Part shown: positions 16,966-25,446 of the stretch, piece after piece | Layout: every line of letters starts with the position of its first letter | Position numbering within the stretch: position 1 is the first letter of the stretch | NCBI RefSeq assembly: GCF_033042135.1 | Contig: NZ_WBXM01000004.1 | Coordinates: 248,001-312,000 of the forward strand | Direction: 5' to 3' | From: Haloechinothrix sp033042135 | Lineage (GTDB): Bacteria > Actinomycetota > Actinomycetes > Mycobacteriales > Pseudonocardiaceae | DNA: 64,000 nucleotides | The notes under the pieces: model-generated | Databases searched by the model: none | Seen by the model: only the letters and a program-made list of their open reading frames with translations | Told to the model about the DNA's origin: nothing | Program-made: the position numbers and the translations under genes

Positions 16966-18477
16966 TCAGCTCCTCGAGCCAGAAACCGTCGATGCGGCGA
17001 ACGTACACGACGGTAGCTCGACGGTGGCCCCGACCGGGTCCCTTTCGAGTAGCTGCGCGATCGTGGCAGGATCCTCGGTCTTGCCGAGGGCACGCCTGCC
17101 GTCGTCGAGCAGGCAGGACAGGTGCCCGGTGGCCGGTTCGCCGGAACGGTCGTAGGTGACGGTGTACGACTCGACGGTTCCGGTGCCCTCGTAGTCCTCG
17201 GCGATCTCCCGCGCGGGCAGCGCATCCACCGTGTCCTGCACGTCCTGGTGCCGGTAGCCGTTCGACGGCGCGGTGGCCGACAGCAGTGTGGCGGCGTGCT
17301 TGGTCAGGTACCAGCCGGTCGCTGTCGCGAGACCGGTGGCGGCCGGGTCCTCGCGGAGCCGGTGCAGCAGCGTGGCCAGCGAGTGCATCACGTAGTTGCT
17401 GCCGGGACCGCCCGCGAAGGTCAGTCCGCCGGTCACCGTCGGCGGCCGGTGCGGATCATCCAGGTCGATGCCGAGCTCGGCTGCCGTGATCTGCACCGCC
17501 GAGGGGAAGCACGAGTACAGGTCGCGGTAGGCGATCTCCGCGACGCCGATCCCCGCGTGCCCCAGCAGTGCTCGCCCGATGGCGTTGATCGCCGGGGAGC
17601 GGTGCAGCTCGTGACGTTGGCCAACGAACCAGTGGTCGTTACCCGCGGCGGTGCCGTGCACGAACACCCAGTTCTCGCGCGGGATCCCCGCTCGCTCTGC
17701 GGCGCCCGCCGAGCACAGCAGCACCGCGGCGGCTTGGTTCACCGAGATGTTGGCGGTGGTGAGTTTCCGGTACGGGAAGGCGACCATCCGGTTGCCGCCC
17801 GCGTCACTCGCGATCACCTCGGCCGAGGGGGCGGCGGTGTTCCACGCGTGCGGGTTGGTTTTGGCGACCTCGGCGAACCGCGCCCACAACCGTGCGATCC
17901 AGGCCAGGTGATCGTCGATGTTCCTGCTGGATGACGCGCGCAGGGCGTTCTCGAACAGCGGGTAGAACTGGATCGGAGCGCGGATGTCGGCGGCTTCCTC
18001 GGCCGGGTGGTGCGGGTGCCGGTCGGTGCCGAGCATCCGGGTGGGTGCCGGGCCATCCTCGTCGAGGTCGCCGTTGTCGAGGGTCCCGCGCTGTAGAGCC
18101 CGCACCGCCTCGCCACCCGCGAGAAGCGCGGTGTCCACCGCGCCGTGCTGGATGCGCTGGCAGGCATCGGCGAGCAGGTCGAGCGGGCTCGTGCCGCTGG
18201 TGTAGGTGGCCACCGTCTCGGCGGGGTCGACGCCGAGCATCGCGCCCAGCGCTCTGCCGGGATCACTGGGGCGCCACGTGAGGCAGTCTGCTACCCCGAC
18301 CAGGCCGATCGGCTCGCGGAACTGGTCGGCACCGATCCCGGTGTCGGCGATCGCGGCGCGAGCCGCCTCCGCCATCAATCCCGGCATCGACACGGGCCCG
18401 GCGGAGGCGTCCGCACCGTCCACGGCGGTCTGTCCCGCCCCGACCAGCACCGGTGTTCTGGGATCCAGCGTGCTCAT
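16966..18477 (-). CDS. Thiolase-like (acetyl-CoA acetyltransferase family) protein, apparently lacking the nucleophilic Cys
   Basis: A 503-residue thiolase-superfamily protein. It starts RTPVLVGAGQT and has a HGTAAGND segment and a C-terminal part with SCLLDDGRRALGKTEDP that resembles an added OB-like domain. In degradative thiolases the first active-site motif carries a Cys; the corresponding stretch here is TYTSGTSPLDLLADA, with no Cys. The C-terminal CxG motif is also not evident. Relatives in mycobacteria are annotated as acetyl-CoA acetyltransferases, but this member may be a lipid-transfer or non-canonical enzyme. The stop overlaps the DoxX start. Confidence 0.85.
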   Translation of the reverse strand: MSTLDPRTPVLVGAGQTAVDGADASAGPVSMPGLMAEAARAAIADTGIGADQFREPIGLVGVADCLTWRPSDPGRALGAMLGVDPAETVATYTSGTSPLDLLADACQRIQHGAVDTALLAGGEAVRALQRGTLDNGDLDEDGPAPTRMLGTDRHPHHPAEEAADIRAPIQFYPLFENALRASSSRNIDDHLAWIARLWARFAEVAKTNPHAWNTAAPSAEVIASDAGGNRMVAFPYRKLTTANISVNQAAAVLLCSAGAAERAGIPRENWVFVHGTAAGNDHWFVGQRHELHRSPAINAIGRALLGHAGIGVAEIAYRDLYSCFPSAVQITAAELGIDLDDPHRPPTVTGGLTFAGGPGSNYVMHSLATLLHRLREDPAATGLATATGWYLTKHAATLLSATAPSNGYRHQDVQDTVDALPAREIAEDYEGTGTVESYTVTYDRSGEPATGHLSCLLDDGRRALGKTEDPATIAQLLERDPVGATVELPSCTFAASTVSGSRS

Positions 18478-18560
18478 GGCAGCACGGTAGCAGCAGTTGG
18501 CCGGTTGCTAACGAGTGTTGTGGCGCAGCGCGCACCACCCGTCTGCCACCCTCGGGTACG

Positions 18561-20288
18561 TCACCGGCCGTCGGTGATGTCGGCCACTCGTAGCGACCGC
18601 AGCCGGGACAGCGCGGCCGCGACCTCGTACCGGCGCGGGACCGCGAAGTCGCCGAGGAAGCCGTGCTGGATGGCGTCGGCGCCGCGCTCGGCGAGTTCCC
18701 GATCCAGCAGGTCGAGGAAATCTGCGATGGTGCGTTTGCCGTCGAGGAGGCCCTTCTCCACGCCGTACTGCAACGCCAACCCGATCCCCATGACCTGGCT
18801 GCGGTCGACGATCTGCTCTACCGCACGCAGGTCGATCTCGTCGTTGCCGAGCACCAAGATGTCGGTTCCGCGCTGCTTGATGCGCCGCTTGCCCTTGCTG
18901 TCACGGGCCAGCGCGTCCGGGATGCACACCCGGTGGCGCACGCCGGGGAAGCCGTCGGCCTCGGTGTGTCGCTCGGCCTCGCCGGAACGCAGCCGCATCG
19001 CCTCGGCGGTGACGTCGTGTGGCTCGTAGGCCGTCATCATGATCACCCGGTCGGCCACGTCCAGGTAATCCCCGGAGCCTCCCATCGCGAGCACCGTGGA
19101 CACGCCGTGCTCGGCCGACAGCGGTCGGGCCAGGTCGATGAACGGGGTGAGGGGCTCGTTGCCCTTGGCGACCAGCGCCTGCATCCGCGCGTCGCGGATC
19201 ATCATGTTGGTCGCCGTGGTGTCCTCGTCGATCAGCAGCACCCGCGAGCCCGCCTCGATTGCCTCCACGGTGGTGGCTGCCTGGGATGTGGACCCCGAGG
19301 CGTTGGATGTGGAGAAGTCGCTGGTGTCGGCCCCGTTGGGCAGCGTACCCACGAAGGCGCTGACATCCACCCGCTGCACGCTGCGGCCGTCCTCGGCACG
19401 GATCTTGACGGTGCTGTCCCTGCTGACCACCAGCTCGCGGCCGTCGCCGGGGACGTGATCATAGACGCCGCGCTCCAGCGCCCGCAGCAGGGTGGACTTG
19501 CCGTGGAAGCCACCACCGACGATCAGCGTGATGCCCTCGCCGATACCCATGCCGGTTACCTGGCCCCGGTTGGGTAGCTCCACGGGCACGCGCAGCGACT
19601 CTGGCGAGTGGAACGGCACACCTTCGGACAGCGGGCGGTCGTCGGTTCCGCTGCGCCGAGCCAGCATCGCGCCGTCGGCGACGAACGCGACGAGCCCGAG
19701 CGACGGAAGCATCCGGCGCAGCGCATCGGTGTCCTCCACCGAATCCACGAACGCTTCGACGTCGGCGGCATCCAGCGCCTGGAAGCGGGTGCCTCGCTCG
19801 ATGGCTCGCGGCAACTGCTCGCACAACGCCTTGCGCGCCCCTGCACCGTCGATACGCCTGCGCGGCCCGGGTAGGTTCAGGCCCAACCGCACGACCACCT
19901 CACCGTCGCGTACCCGCAGCGCGCTGCGGTCGAGCACTTCCTGCCCGCCGACATCGATGCTCAATCCGGTATCGCGCAGCAGGCGGCCCACGGTGCGCAG
20001 GATGTAGTCGGCTAGCGCCCGCGCGCGCACCCGGTTGCTCCACAACCGCTCGGGGAACCCTGCGGTGTCTGCGGGCACGCGGACCTCGACCCGGCTCGGC
20101 GGTGCGAACGGGTCGGTCTGGGCCTTGAGCAGCTTCACGGTGTAGCCGTCGGCCTGCCACGCCCCTTCCAGGGAGCGGTACTGCCCGTAACCCTTGCCGT
20201 CCAGCCTGCTCAGGCGCCCCGCCAGATCTGCGATCGACCCCTGCGTACGTCCGCTCGTGCTACGCGCGCTGCTGCTTGCCGTGCTCAT
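18561..20288 (-). CDS. ABC-class predicted ATPase (COG3044 type)
   Basis: A roughly 575-residue soluble protein of the bacterial 'ATPase of the ABC class' family. Visible features are an N-terminal conserved region (LDGKGYGQYRSLEG), a P-loop GGGFHGKSTLL near 260, an ABC-like signature around SGSTSQAATTVEAIEAGS near 340 and a Walker B-like RVLLIDEDTTATNMMIRD. This family is widespread but its role is not established; it has no membrane partner here. The ATG at 20288 follows GGTGAG at about five bases; the in-frame GTG at 20294 is the alternative. It stands alone between two short intergenic regions, one holding a palindromic repeat cluster. Confidence 0.88.
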   Translation of the reverse strand: MSTASSSARSTSGRTQGSIADLAGRLSRLDGKGYGQYRSLEGAWQADGYTVKLLKAQTDPFAPPSRVEVRVPADTAGFPERLWSNRVRARALADYILRTVGRLLRDTGLSIDVGGQEVLDRSALRVRDGEVVVRLGLNLPGPRRRIDGAGARKALCEQLPRAIERGTRFQALDAADVEAFVDSVEDTDALRRMLPSLGLVAFVADGAMLARRSGTDDRPLSEGVPFHSPESLRVPVELPNRGQVTGMGIGEGITLIVGGGFHGKSTLLRALERGVYDHVPGDGRELVVSRDSTVKIRAEDGRSVQRVDVSAFVGTLPNGADTSDFSTSNASGSTSQAATTVEAIEAGSRVLLIDEDTTATNMMIRDARMQALVAKGNEPLTPFIDLARPLSAEHGVSTVLAMGGSGDYLDVADRVIMMTAYEPHDVTAEAMRLRSGEAERHTEADGFPGVRHRVCIPDALARDSKGKRRIKQRGTDILVLGNDEIDLRAVEQIVDRSQVMGIGLALQYGVEKGLLDGKRTIADFLDLLDRELAERGADAIQHGFLGDFAVPRRYEVAAALSRLRSLRVADITDGR

Positions 20289-20341
20289 CAACACTCACCG
20301 TACTGACCACGCCCAGCCCGCGCCGGGCGTGGTCACCACCG

Positions 20342-20425
20342 ACGTTCAGCCCGCGAAACGTGCCAGGCGGACCACGTTTAGCGGGCTAAACGCGGTCCCG
20401 GTGTCGCGTTTCGCGGGCTGAACGT
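20342..20425. repeat. Cluster of three related palindromic units
   Basis: A 19-bp unit at 20342-20360 is repeated as its exact inverse complement at 20407-20425. Between them, CGTTTAGC-GG-GCTAAACG at 20375-20392 is an 8-bp-stem hairpin built from a related core (TTYAGC/GCGGGCT). The cluster lies between the ATPase gene start and the lipid kinase stop, in 174 bp without coding sequence. It may be a bidirectional structured RNA/terminator for the kinase gene or a dispersed repetitive element. Confidence 0.75.
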
Positions 20426-20467
20426 GACACGGGGTCGCCGGTCCCGGCGCGGCGCGCGCTGTCGTGT

Positions 20468-21358
20468 TCAGGTCCCGGACCGACCCGGTGCCGGGGCGAT
20501 GACGTCGAGGGCGCCCGGCAGCAGTCGCACCCGGACGGGCAGGCTGCCGATCTCGTCGCCGTCGGCGCACAGCGGGACCGGGCGCTCGGCGTCGAGCAGG
20601 ACTTCCCTGACCGTCTCGTGAGTGACATCGTCGCGATGCACGTGCGCTCCGGTGGCTGCCTGGCGGAGGAACGAAACGATCTGCCTGCGGGGTCCGTCGC
20701 CGACGATGAGCAGGTTACCGACACCGTCGTCGAGCCGGGCTTGCGGCACGATGGCGAGGCCGTGGCCGTAGGCACCGGAGTTGCCGATCACCACGGTGTG
20801 TGCCGTCACCGTGCGCGTGTCGCCGTCGGCTGTGACGGTGTACCGGCGGGCACGCCAGGTCACGATCGCCCGGACGGGGGCAAGCCGGTACAGCAGGGCG
20901 GCCGGCATCCACCGGCTGCGGTTGATGATCGAGGTCGCTACGGCGTCGATACCCGCGTACACGTTGCCGGGCACGATGACGCCGCCCGCCTCGAGCACGT
21001 CGATCGACCGCGCCGGTGCCTCGCGGAGCAGCCGGGCCAGCTCGGCAGGCTCGTGCGGCAGCTCCAACACGCGCGCAAGGTCGTTGCCCCGGCCAGCGGG
21101 CACGATGCCCAGCGTGCCCCCCGTGGTGACCACACCGCCTGCCACGTCACGGATCAATCCGTCACCGCCCACGGCGATCACGACGTCGCCACGGGACGCG
21201 GCGTTCTCGGCGAGGCCGATGGCGTGCTCCCGGCTGCGGGTTTCCTCCACGGTCACCCGCGCGCCGTCCTGTTCCAGCAGCTCGGCGACCGACCGCAGCC
21301 GCCTCTCGGCGTCGCCGTCGCCCGCGATCGGGTTGACCAGCGCCGTGTACCTGCGCAT
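20468..21358 (-). CDS. Diacylglycerol/lipid kinase family protein (DagK/YegS-like)
   Basis: A 296-residue protein of the DAGK catalytic family. The N-terminal RRYTALVNPIAGDG is the usual first strand, the nucleotide-binding motif is GGDGLIRDVAGG and the second motif is PAGRGNDLARVL. The usual Thr of GGDGT is Leu here, a change I note but cannot weigh. These enzymes phosphorylate diacylglycerol or related lipids at the membrane. The ATG at 21358 follows AGGA at about six bases. In M. tuberculosis the neighbours are the same (Rv2249c glpD1, Rv2250c TetR, Rv2251 flavoprotein, Rv2252 lipid kinase), which supports a shared glycerolipid role. Confidence 0.9.
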   Translation of the reverse strand: MRRYTALVNPIAGDGDAERRLRSVAELLEQDGARVTVEETRSREHAIGLAENAASRGDVVIAVGGDGLIRDVAGGVVTTGGTLGIVPAGRGNDLARVLELPHEPAELARLLREAPARSIDVLEAGGVIVPGNVYAGIDAVATSIINRSRWMPAALLYRLAPVRAIVTWRARRYTVTADGDTRTVTAHTVVIGNSGAYGHGLAIVPQARLDDGVGNLLIVGDGPRRQIVSFLRQAATGAHVHRDDVTHETVREVLLDAERPVPLCADGDEIGSLPVRVRLLPGALDVIAPAPGRSGT

Positions 21359-21448
21359 GACGGTTCCTGCTCCTCGGGTTGCTCCTGATGCCGGTGCCGG
21401 AGGCGCTGCGCGCCGCATCCTGATGGGCACGCCGGCCGGGGGGACACT

Positions 21449-23068
21449 CTACGGCGCGATCAGCACGCCTGGGTTGAGGATCCCGGCGGGATCCACGGTG
21501 CGCTTCACCGCGCGCAGCGCTTCCGCGGCGAGCTCGCCGACCTCGTCGACATAGCCTTCCCTGTGGTCGATTCCCACGCCGTGATGATGGGTGATGGTGC
21601 CGCCTGCGGCGCGGATGGCCTCGTTGGCGGTGTCCTTGGCCCCGGACCACTGCTCGACGGGGTCGGTGGCCTGCGCGCATACCACGGTGAAGTACAGCGA
21701 GGCGCCGGTTTCGTAGACGTGCGAGATGTGGCACAGCACCAGCGGGGGCGTCCCCGCGGCCTCCAGTGATCGCTGCAGCGCGCCGGTCACCGCCTGCCGC
21801 AGGGGGTGGAGGTTGGACCAGAACGTGGCTGTCTCCAGGGTTTCCACCAGGGCGCCCGCACCGAGTAGCGGGTCACGCAGGTAAGGGGCGTGGTACCGGC
21901 CGCGCCGCCATGCCTCGCCCGGTTCGGAGCCGAGCTCGGTGCCACCTGCCTCGCGGAGCACGGCACTGGCCGCGGCGCGGCGTTCTGCCACGTCCCCGGC
22001 TGTGCCTTCGTAGCCTGTGATGGCCAGGCACCCGCCGGAGCCGTTGCCGAGGCCACTGGCGGGGTCGGCGAGGTTGATGCTGGTCTCGACCTCGTCCGAC
22101 AGCCGCAGCACGGTGGGCAGCGGCCCGTCCTGGGCGAGCCTGCGCAGCGCGTCGGCACCCTCGGCGAACGAGGCGAAGCGCCACCCCTCGTAGTGCCGCT
22201 CGGCAGGCGCAGGCCGTACCCGGACCGTGACCGAGGTGATCACGCCGAGGGTGCCTTCCGAACCGAGGACGAGCTGGCGCAGGTCGGGGCCCGCTGCCGA
22301 GGACGGTGCGCTGCCGAGTTCGACGGTGCCGGACGGGGTGGCCATGGTGATGCCGGTGACCATCTCGTCGAACCGCCCGTACCCGGCGGAGGCCTGTCCC
22401 GCCGAACGGGTGGCAGCGTAGCCGCCGATGCTGGCGCCTTCGTAGGACTGCGGGAAGTGGCCGAGGGTGAAGCCGTGTGCGCGGAGGAGCTGCTCGGCGC
22501 GGGGCCCGCGCACACCGGCTTGCAGCGTCGCGGTGCGGGAGACGGGGTCGATGGTGACCAGCTCGTCCAGCCGGCTCAGATCGAGCGTGATCGTCCCGTT
22601 GAACCGGCCGCCCTCCGGGGCGAGCCCGCCGACGACCGAGGTGCCCCCGCTGAACGGCACTATCGCGATCCGGTGGGTGGTGCACACCCGGAGCAGGAAC
22701 AGCACCTGTTCGTGATCGGCGGGGAAGGCGACAGCGTCCGGTGCGTCGGCGGCGTCGCCGGATCGCAACTTCAACAGATCGGGGGTGGACCAGCCACGGG
22801 TGTGTCGCAACCGGGTGTCGCGGTCGGTGCGTAGGTGTTCGGCACCGACCACGTCAGCCAGCTCCTGCATGACCCTGTCGGGCAGGCCTGCTGGCGGCAG
22901 GGTGATGTCGTCGAGCTCCGCGGGACCCGCCTGCGGTGCGCTCACGCCGAGTTGGCCCAGTGCGGTCAGCGCCGCTTCCGGGAGCTCGGTGTGCCGCTGG
23001 GGGTTCCCCCAGCGGTAGGGATGCATGTCGACGACGGGCAGGTCGGATTCGGTCGCCGGCTCGGTCAT
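21449..23068 (-). CDS. FAD-binding oxidase of the alkyldihydroxyacetonephosphate synthase (AGPS-like) type
   Basis: A 539-residue VAO/PCMH-fold flavoprotein. The FAD-binding half includes AFPADHEQVLFLLRVC, PFSGGTSVVGGL and the NGTITLDLSRLDEL strand; YEGASIGGYAATRSAGQASAGYGRF closely resembles AGPS, and the C-terminal half contains HHHGVG(IDH) near 510, as in AGPS. AGPS swaps the acyl chain of acyl-DHAP for an alkyl chain to start ether lipids; bacterial relatives may have other glycerolipid substrates. The ATG at 23068 follows GAGG at six bases; the upstream in-frame ATG at 23110 would run into the divergent TetR promoter. Confidence 0.88.
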   Translation of the reverse strand: MTEPATESDLPVVDMHPYRWGNPQRHTELPEAALTALGQLGVSAPQAGPAELDDITLPPAGLPDRVMQELADVVGAEHLRTDRDTRLRHTRGWSTPDLLKLRSGDAADAPDAVAFPADHEQVLFLLRVCTTHRIAIVPFSGGTSVVGGLAPEGGRFNGTITLDLSRLDELVTIDPVSRTATLQAGVRGPRAEQLLRAHGFTLGHFPQSYEGASIGGYAATRSAGQASAGYGRFDEMVTGITMATPSGTVELGSAPSSAAGPDLRQLVLGSEGTLGVITSVTVRVRPAPAERHYEGWRFASFAEGADALRRLAQDGPLPTVLRLSDEVETSINLADPASGLGNGSGGCLAITGYEGTAGDVAERRAAASAVLREAGGTELGSEPGEAWRRGRYHAPYLRDPLLGAGALVETLETATFWSNLHPLRQAVTGALQRSLEAAGTPPLVLCHISHVYETGASLYFTVVCAQATDPVEQWSGAKDTANEAIRAAGGTITHHHGVGIDHREGYVDEVGELAAEALRAVKRTVDPAGILNPGVLIAP

Positions 23069-23121
23069 GGCTGCCTCACGGGTGTCGGGGGCATGGTGTC
23101 GCTGATACACTTTTACATGTG

Positions 23122-23799
23122 ATGTCTCAGCATAGCAGCACCCGAGGTGACGCGTCGTCAGGTGAAATCGCGGTGGGGTCGACGCCCTCGACGCAGGAGA
23201 ACGGGCTCAGACCGGCGAACGCCATCGACGAGGAACACATCCTGGATGCGACCTACGAGCTACTGCTGGCCATCGGGATGCGGCGCATGACGATGGCCGA
23301 GATCGCGCGCGCCGCCGGGGTGTCGCGCGCGACGCTGTACCGGCGGTGGAAGAGCGTGCGGGAGGTCGTCGCCGCGCTGATGACGCGCGAGTGGAGCACG
23401 CTGGTCTCGCAGGTGTTCCAGGAGCAGGCCGCCACCGGCCGGGACCGGCTCGTCGAGGGCATCGTCCGGATCGTGCGCGCCACACGGACGCACCCGGTGA
23501 TGCGCAAGATCGTGGAGCTCGACCCCGACTTCCTGCTGCCTTACCTGCTGCAGCGCAGGGGTAGGACGGCCGAGCAGCAGCTGGACCTCATCGAGCAGGG
23601 GTTGCGTGCCGGGATCGCGGACGGCTCGATCCGCCACACCGATGTGGCCATGCAGGCGAAGTCGCTGCTGCTTACCGCGTGGTCATTCGCGCTGACCGGC
23701 CCTGCCTTCGTGGACAACGCGCCGACCAGCGAGAGCGAGCGGCTCGACGAGCTCGACGGTGAATTGCGGGAACTACTGGCGAGGTACTTGAAACCATGA
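23122..23799 (+). CDS. TetR-family transcriptional regulator of the glycerolipid block
   Basis: A 225-residue TetR protein. The HTH lies at about residues 40-80 (EEHILDATYELLLAIGMRRMTMAEIARAA, VSRATLYRRWKS), followed by an all-helical ligand domain. The start is preceded by a TACACT box at 23106-23111 and by no Shine-Dalgarno, so the message may be leaderless from GTG 23119 or ATG 23122. The stop overlaps the GlpD start (ATGA), so it is co-transcribed with glpD and divergent from the AGPS-like gene. It is the natural candidate to control both directions. Confidence 0.9.
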   Translation: MSQHSSTRGDASSGEIAVGSTPSTQENGLRPANAIDEEHILDATYELLLAIGMRRMTMAEIARAAGVSRATLYRRWKSVREVVAALMTREWSTLVSQVFQEQAATGRDRLVEGIVRIVRATRTHPVMRKIVELDPDFLLPYLLQRRGRTAEQQLDLIEQGLRAGIADGSIRHTDVAMQAKSLLLTAWSFALTGPAFVDNAPTSESERLDELDGELRELLARYLKP

Positions 23800-25355
23800 T
23801 GAAGACGAACGACTCCTCGCTGAACGCTACCCGTCGCGCGCGGGAGCTGAGCGAGCTACCGCGGAACCAGCCGGTTGACGTGCTGGTGATCGGTGGCGGC
23901 GTCACCGGAGCAGGGGTTGCGCTGGACGCCGCGACCCGCGGGTTGTCCGTGGTGCTCGCCGAGAAGCACGACCTGGCATTCGGCACCAGCCGGTGGAGCT
24001 CGAAGCTGGTGCACGGGGGATTACGTTACCTGGCATCGGGTGCGGTGGGGATTGCCCACGAGAGTGCTGTGGAACGCGGCATCCTCATCGACCGGACTGC
24101 CCCGCACCTGGTGCGGCCGTTGCCGCAGCTGGTCCCGCTGCTGCCGACGGTGAGCAGGCGGCAGGCCGCGCTGGTGCGAGCCGGGTTCCTCGCGGGCGAC
24201 GTGTTGCGGGCTACCGCCTGGACCTCGCACCAGACCCTGCCGCGCTCGCGCAGGGTGACCCGCGCCGAGGTACGGCGGCTGGCTCCGACCGTGCGCTCGG
24301 CCGGGTTGCGCGGCGGCATCCTGGGATGGGATGGCCAGCTGACCGACGACGTCCGGCTCGTCGTGGGGCTGGCTCGTACCGCGGCAGCTCACGGCGCGCG
24401 GGTGCTGACCCGGTGCGAGGCCGAGCGGGTCACCGGCAGCGGCGCTGTCCTGCGGGACACGCTGAGCGGGGAGGTGACGCCGGTGGAGGCGCGGATGGTG
24501 ATCAACGCTACGGGGGTCTGGGCGGGGCAGTTGGCGCCGGATGTGGCGATGCGGCCAAGCAGAGGGACACACCTGGTGCTGCCGCGCGAGCCGTTCGGAG
24601 ACCTCGCCGCCGGGTTGATGACACCCGTGCCCGGTGAACGCAATCGCTTCGTCTTCGCGCTGCCCGCACCGGACCATCGGGTCTACGTCGGCTTGACCGA
24701 TGAGGACACCAACGGGGAGGTGGCCGACATCCCGCGAGCCTCGTCGGAAGAGGTCGAGTTCCTGCTGGAGAACATCAGCAGGGTGCTGCACACCCCGCTG
24801 ACGCGAGAGGATGTGCTCGGCACGTTCTCGGGCCTGCGCCCGCTGCTGGACACCGCGGACGGCCGCACCGCCGATGTCTCCCGCAAGCACGCGGTGATCA
24901 CGGCACCGGATGGGCTGGTCACCGTGGTCGGCGGCAAGCTGACCACCTACCGGCGTATGGCGCAGGACGCGCTCGACGCGGCATTGGCCGCGGGTGGAGT
25001 GACCGCGGGCCGGTGCCGGACGAAGCGGCTGCCGCTGGTCGGTGCCGGGCACCCGGCCGAGCTCGGTGGGGCCGTGGCAGAGGACGTGCCACGTCCGCCC
25101 GACCGGCTCGTCCGGCGTTACGGCAACGAGGCGAGTGCGGTGCTTGCCGAGGCGGGCGGGGACCGGGCGCTGCTCGGGCCGATCGCCGACGGGGTCCCGA
25201 CTTCGCACGCGGAACTGCTGTTCGGGCTGCACCACGAAGGGGCGTTGGACGAGGGAGACTTGCTGGACCGGCGTACCCGTATCGGGCTGTCGACGGGCGA
25301 TCGGGAACGCGCTCTCCCGCTGGTCACCGACGCTCTGGGGCACACCCCGGTATAG
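23796..25355 (+). CDS. glpD: FAD-dependent glycerol-3-phosphate dehydrogenase
   Basis: A 519-residue enzyme with the FAD loop GGGVTGAGVALDAATRG at about 31-47 and the family signature FGTSRWSSKLVHGGLRYL near 65-82, followed by conserved LSGLRPL-like and GGKLTTYRRMA segments in the second half. It oxidises glycerol-3-phosphate to dihydroxyacetone phosphate at the membrane, passing electrons to quinones. Coupled to the TetR gene by a 4-bp overlap. DHAP is the backbone precursor for AGPS-type chemistry, so the gene pair with the divergent flavoprotein and lipid kinase is functionally coherent. Confidence 0.93.
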   Translation: MMKTNDSSLNATRRARELSELPRNQPVDVLVIGGGVTGAGVALDAATRGLSVVLAEKHDLAFGTSRWSSKLVHGGLRYLASGAVGIAHESAVERGILIDRTAPHLVRPLPQLVPLLPTVSRRQAALVRAGFLAGDVLRATAWTSHQTLPRSRRVTRAEVRRLAPTVRSAGLRGGILGWDGQLTDDVRLVVGLARTAAAHGARVLTRCEAERVTGSGAVLRDTLSGEVTPVEARMVINATGVWAGQLAPDVAMRPSRGTHLVLPREPFGDLAAGLMTPVPGERNRFVFALPAPDHRVYVGLTDEDTNGEVADIPRASSEEVEFLLENISRVLHTPLTREDVLGTFSGLRPLLDTADGRTADVSRKHAVITAPDGLVTVVGGKLTTYRRMAQDALDAALAAGGVTAGRCRTKRLPLVGAGHPAELGGAVAEDVPRPPDRLVRRYGNEASAVLAEAGGDRALLGPIADGVPTSHAELLFGLHHEGALDEGDLLDRRTRIGLSTGDRERALPLVTDALGHTPV

Positions 25356-25405
25356 CGGGCCGTGTCGTAGCGCCCTGGTTGTGCCGGGCCTCCCCAGCCC
25401 TTACT

Positions 25406-25421
25406 CTAGAACGAGTTCTAG
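25406..25421. promoter_or_regulatory. KstR-type palindromic operator upstream of the SDR gene
   Basis: CTAGAAC-GA-GTTCTAG is a 7-bp perfect inverted repeat with a 2-bp spacer. Its core fits the TnnAACnnGTTnnA motif known for the TetR regulator KstR of cholesterol catabolism in mycobacteria and rhodococci. It lies about 25 bp upstream of the SDR start. Confidence 0.6.
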
Positions 25422-25446
25422 TAGTTCGTGGACAGGAGAGATGGCC

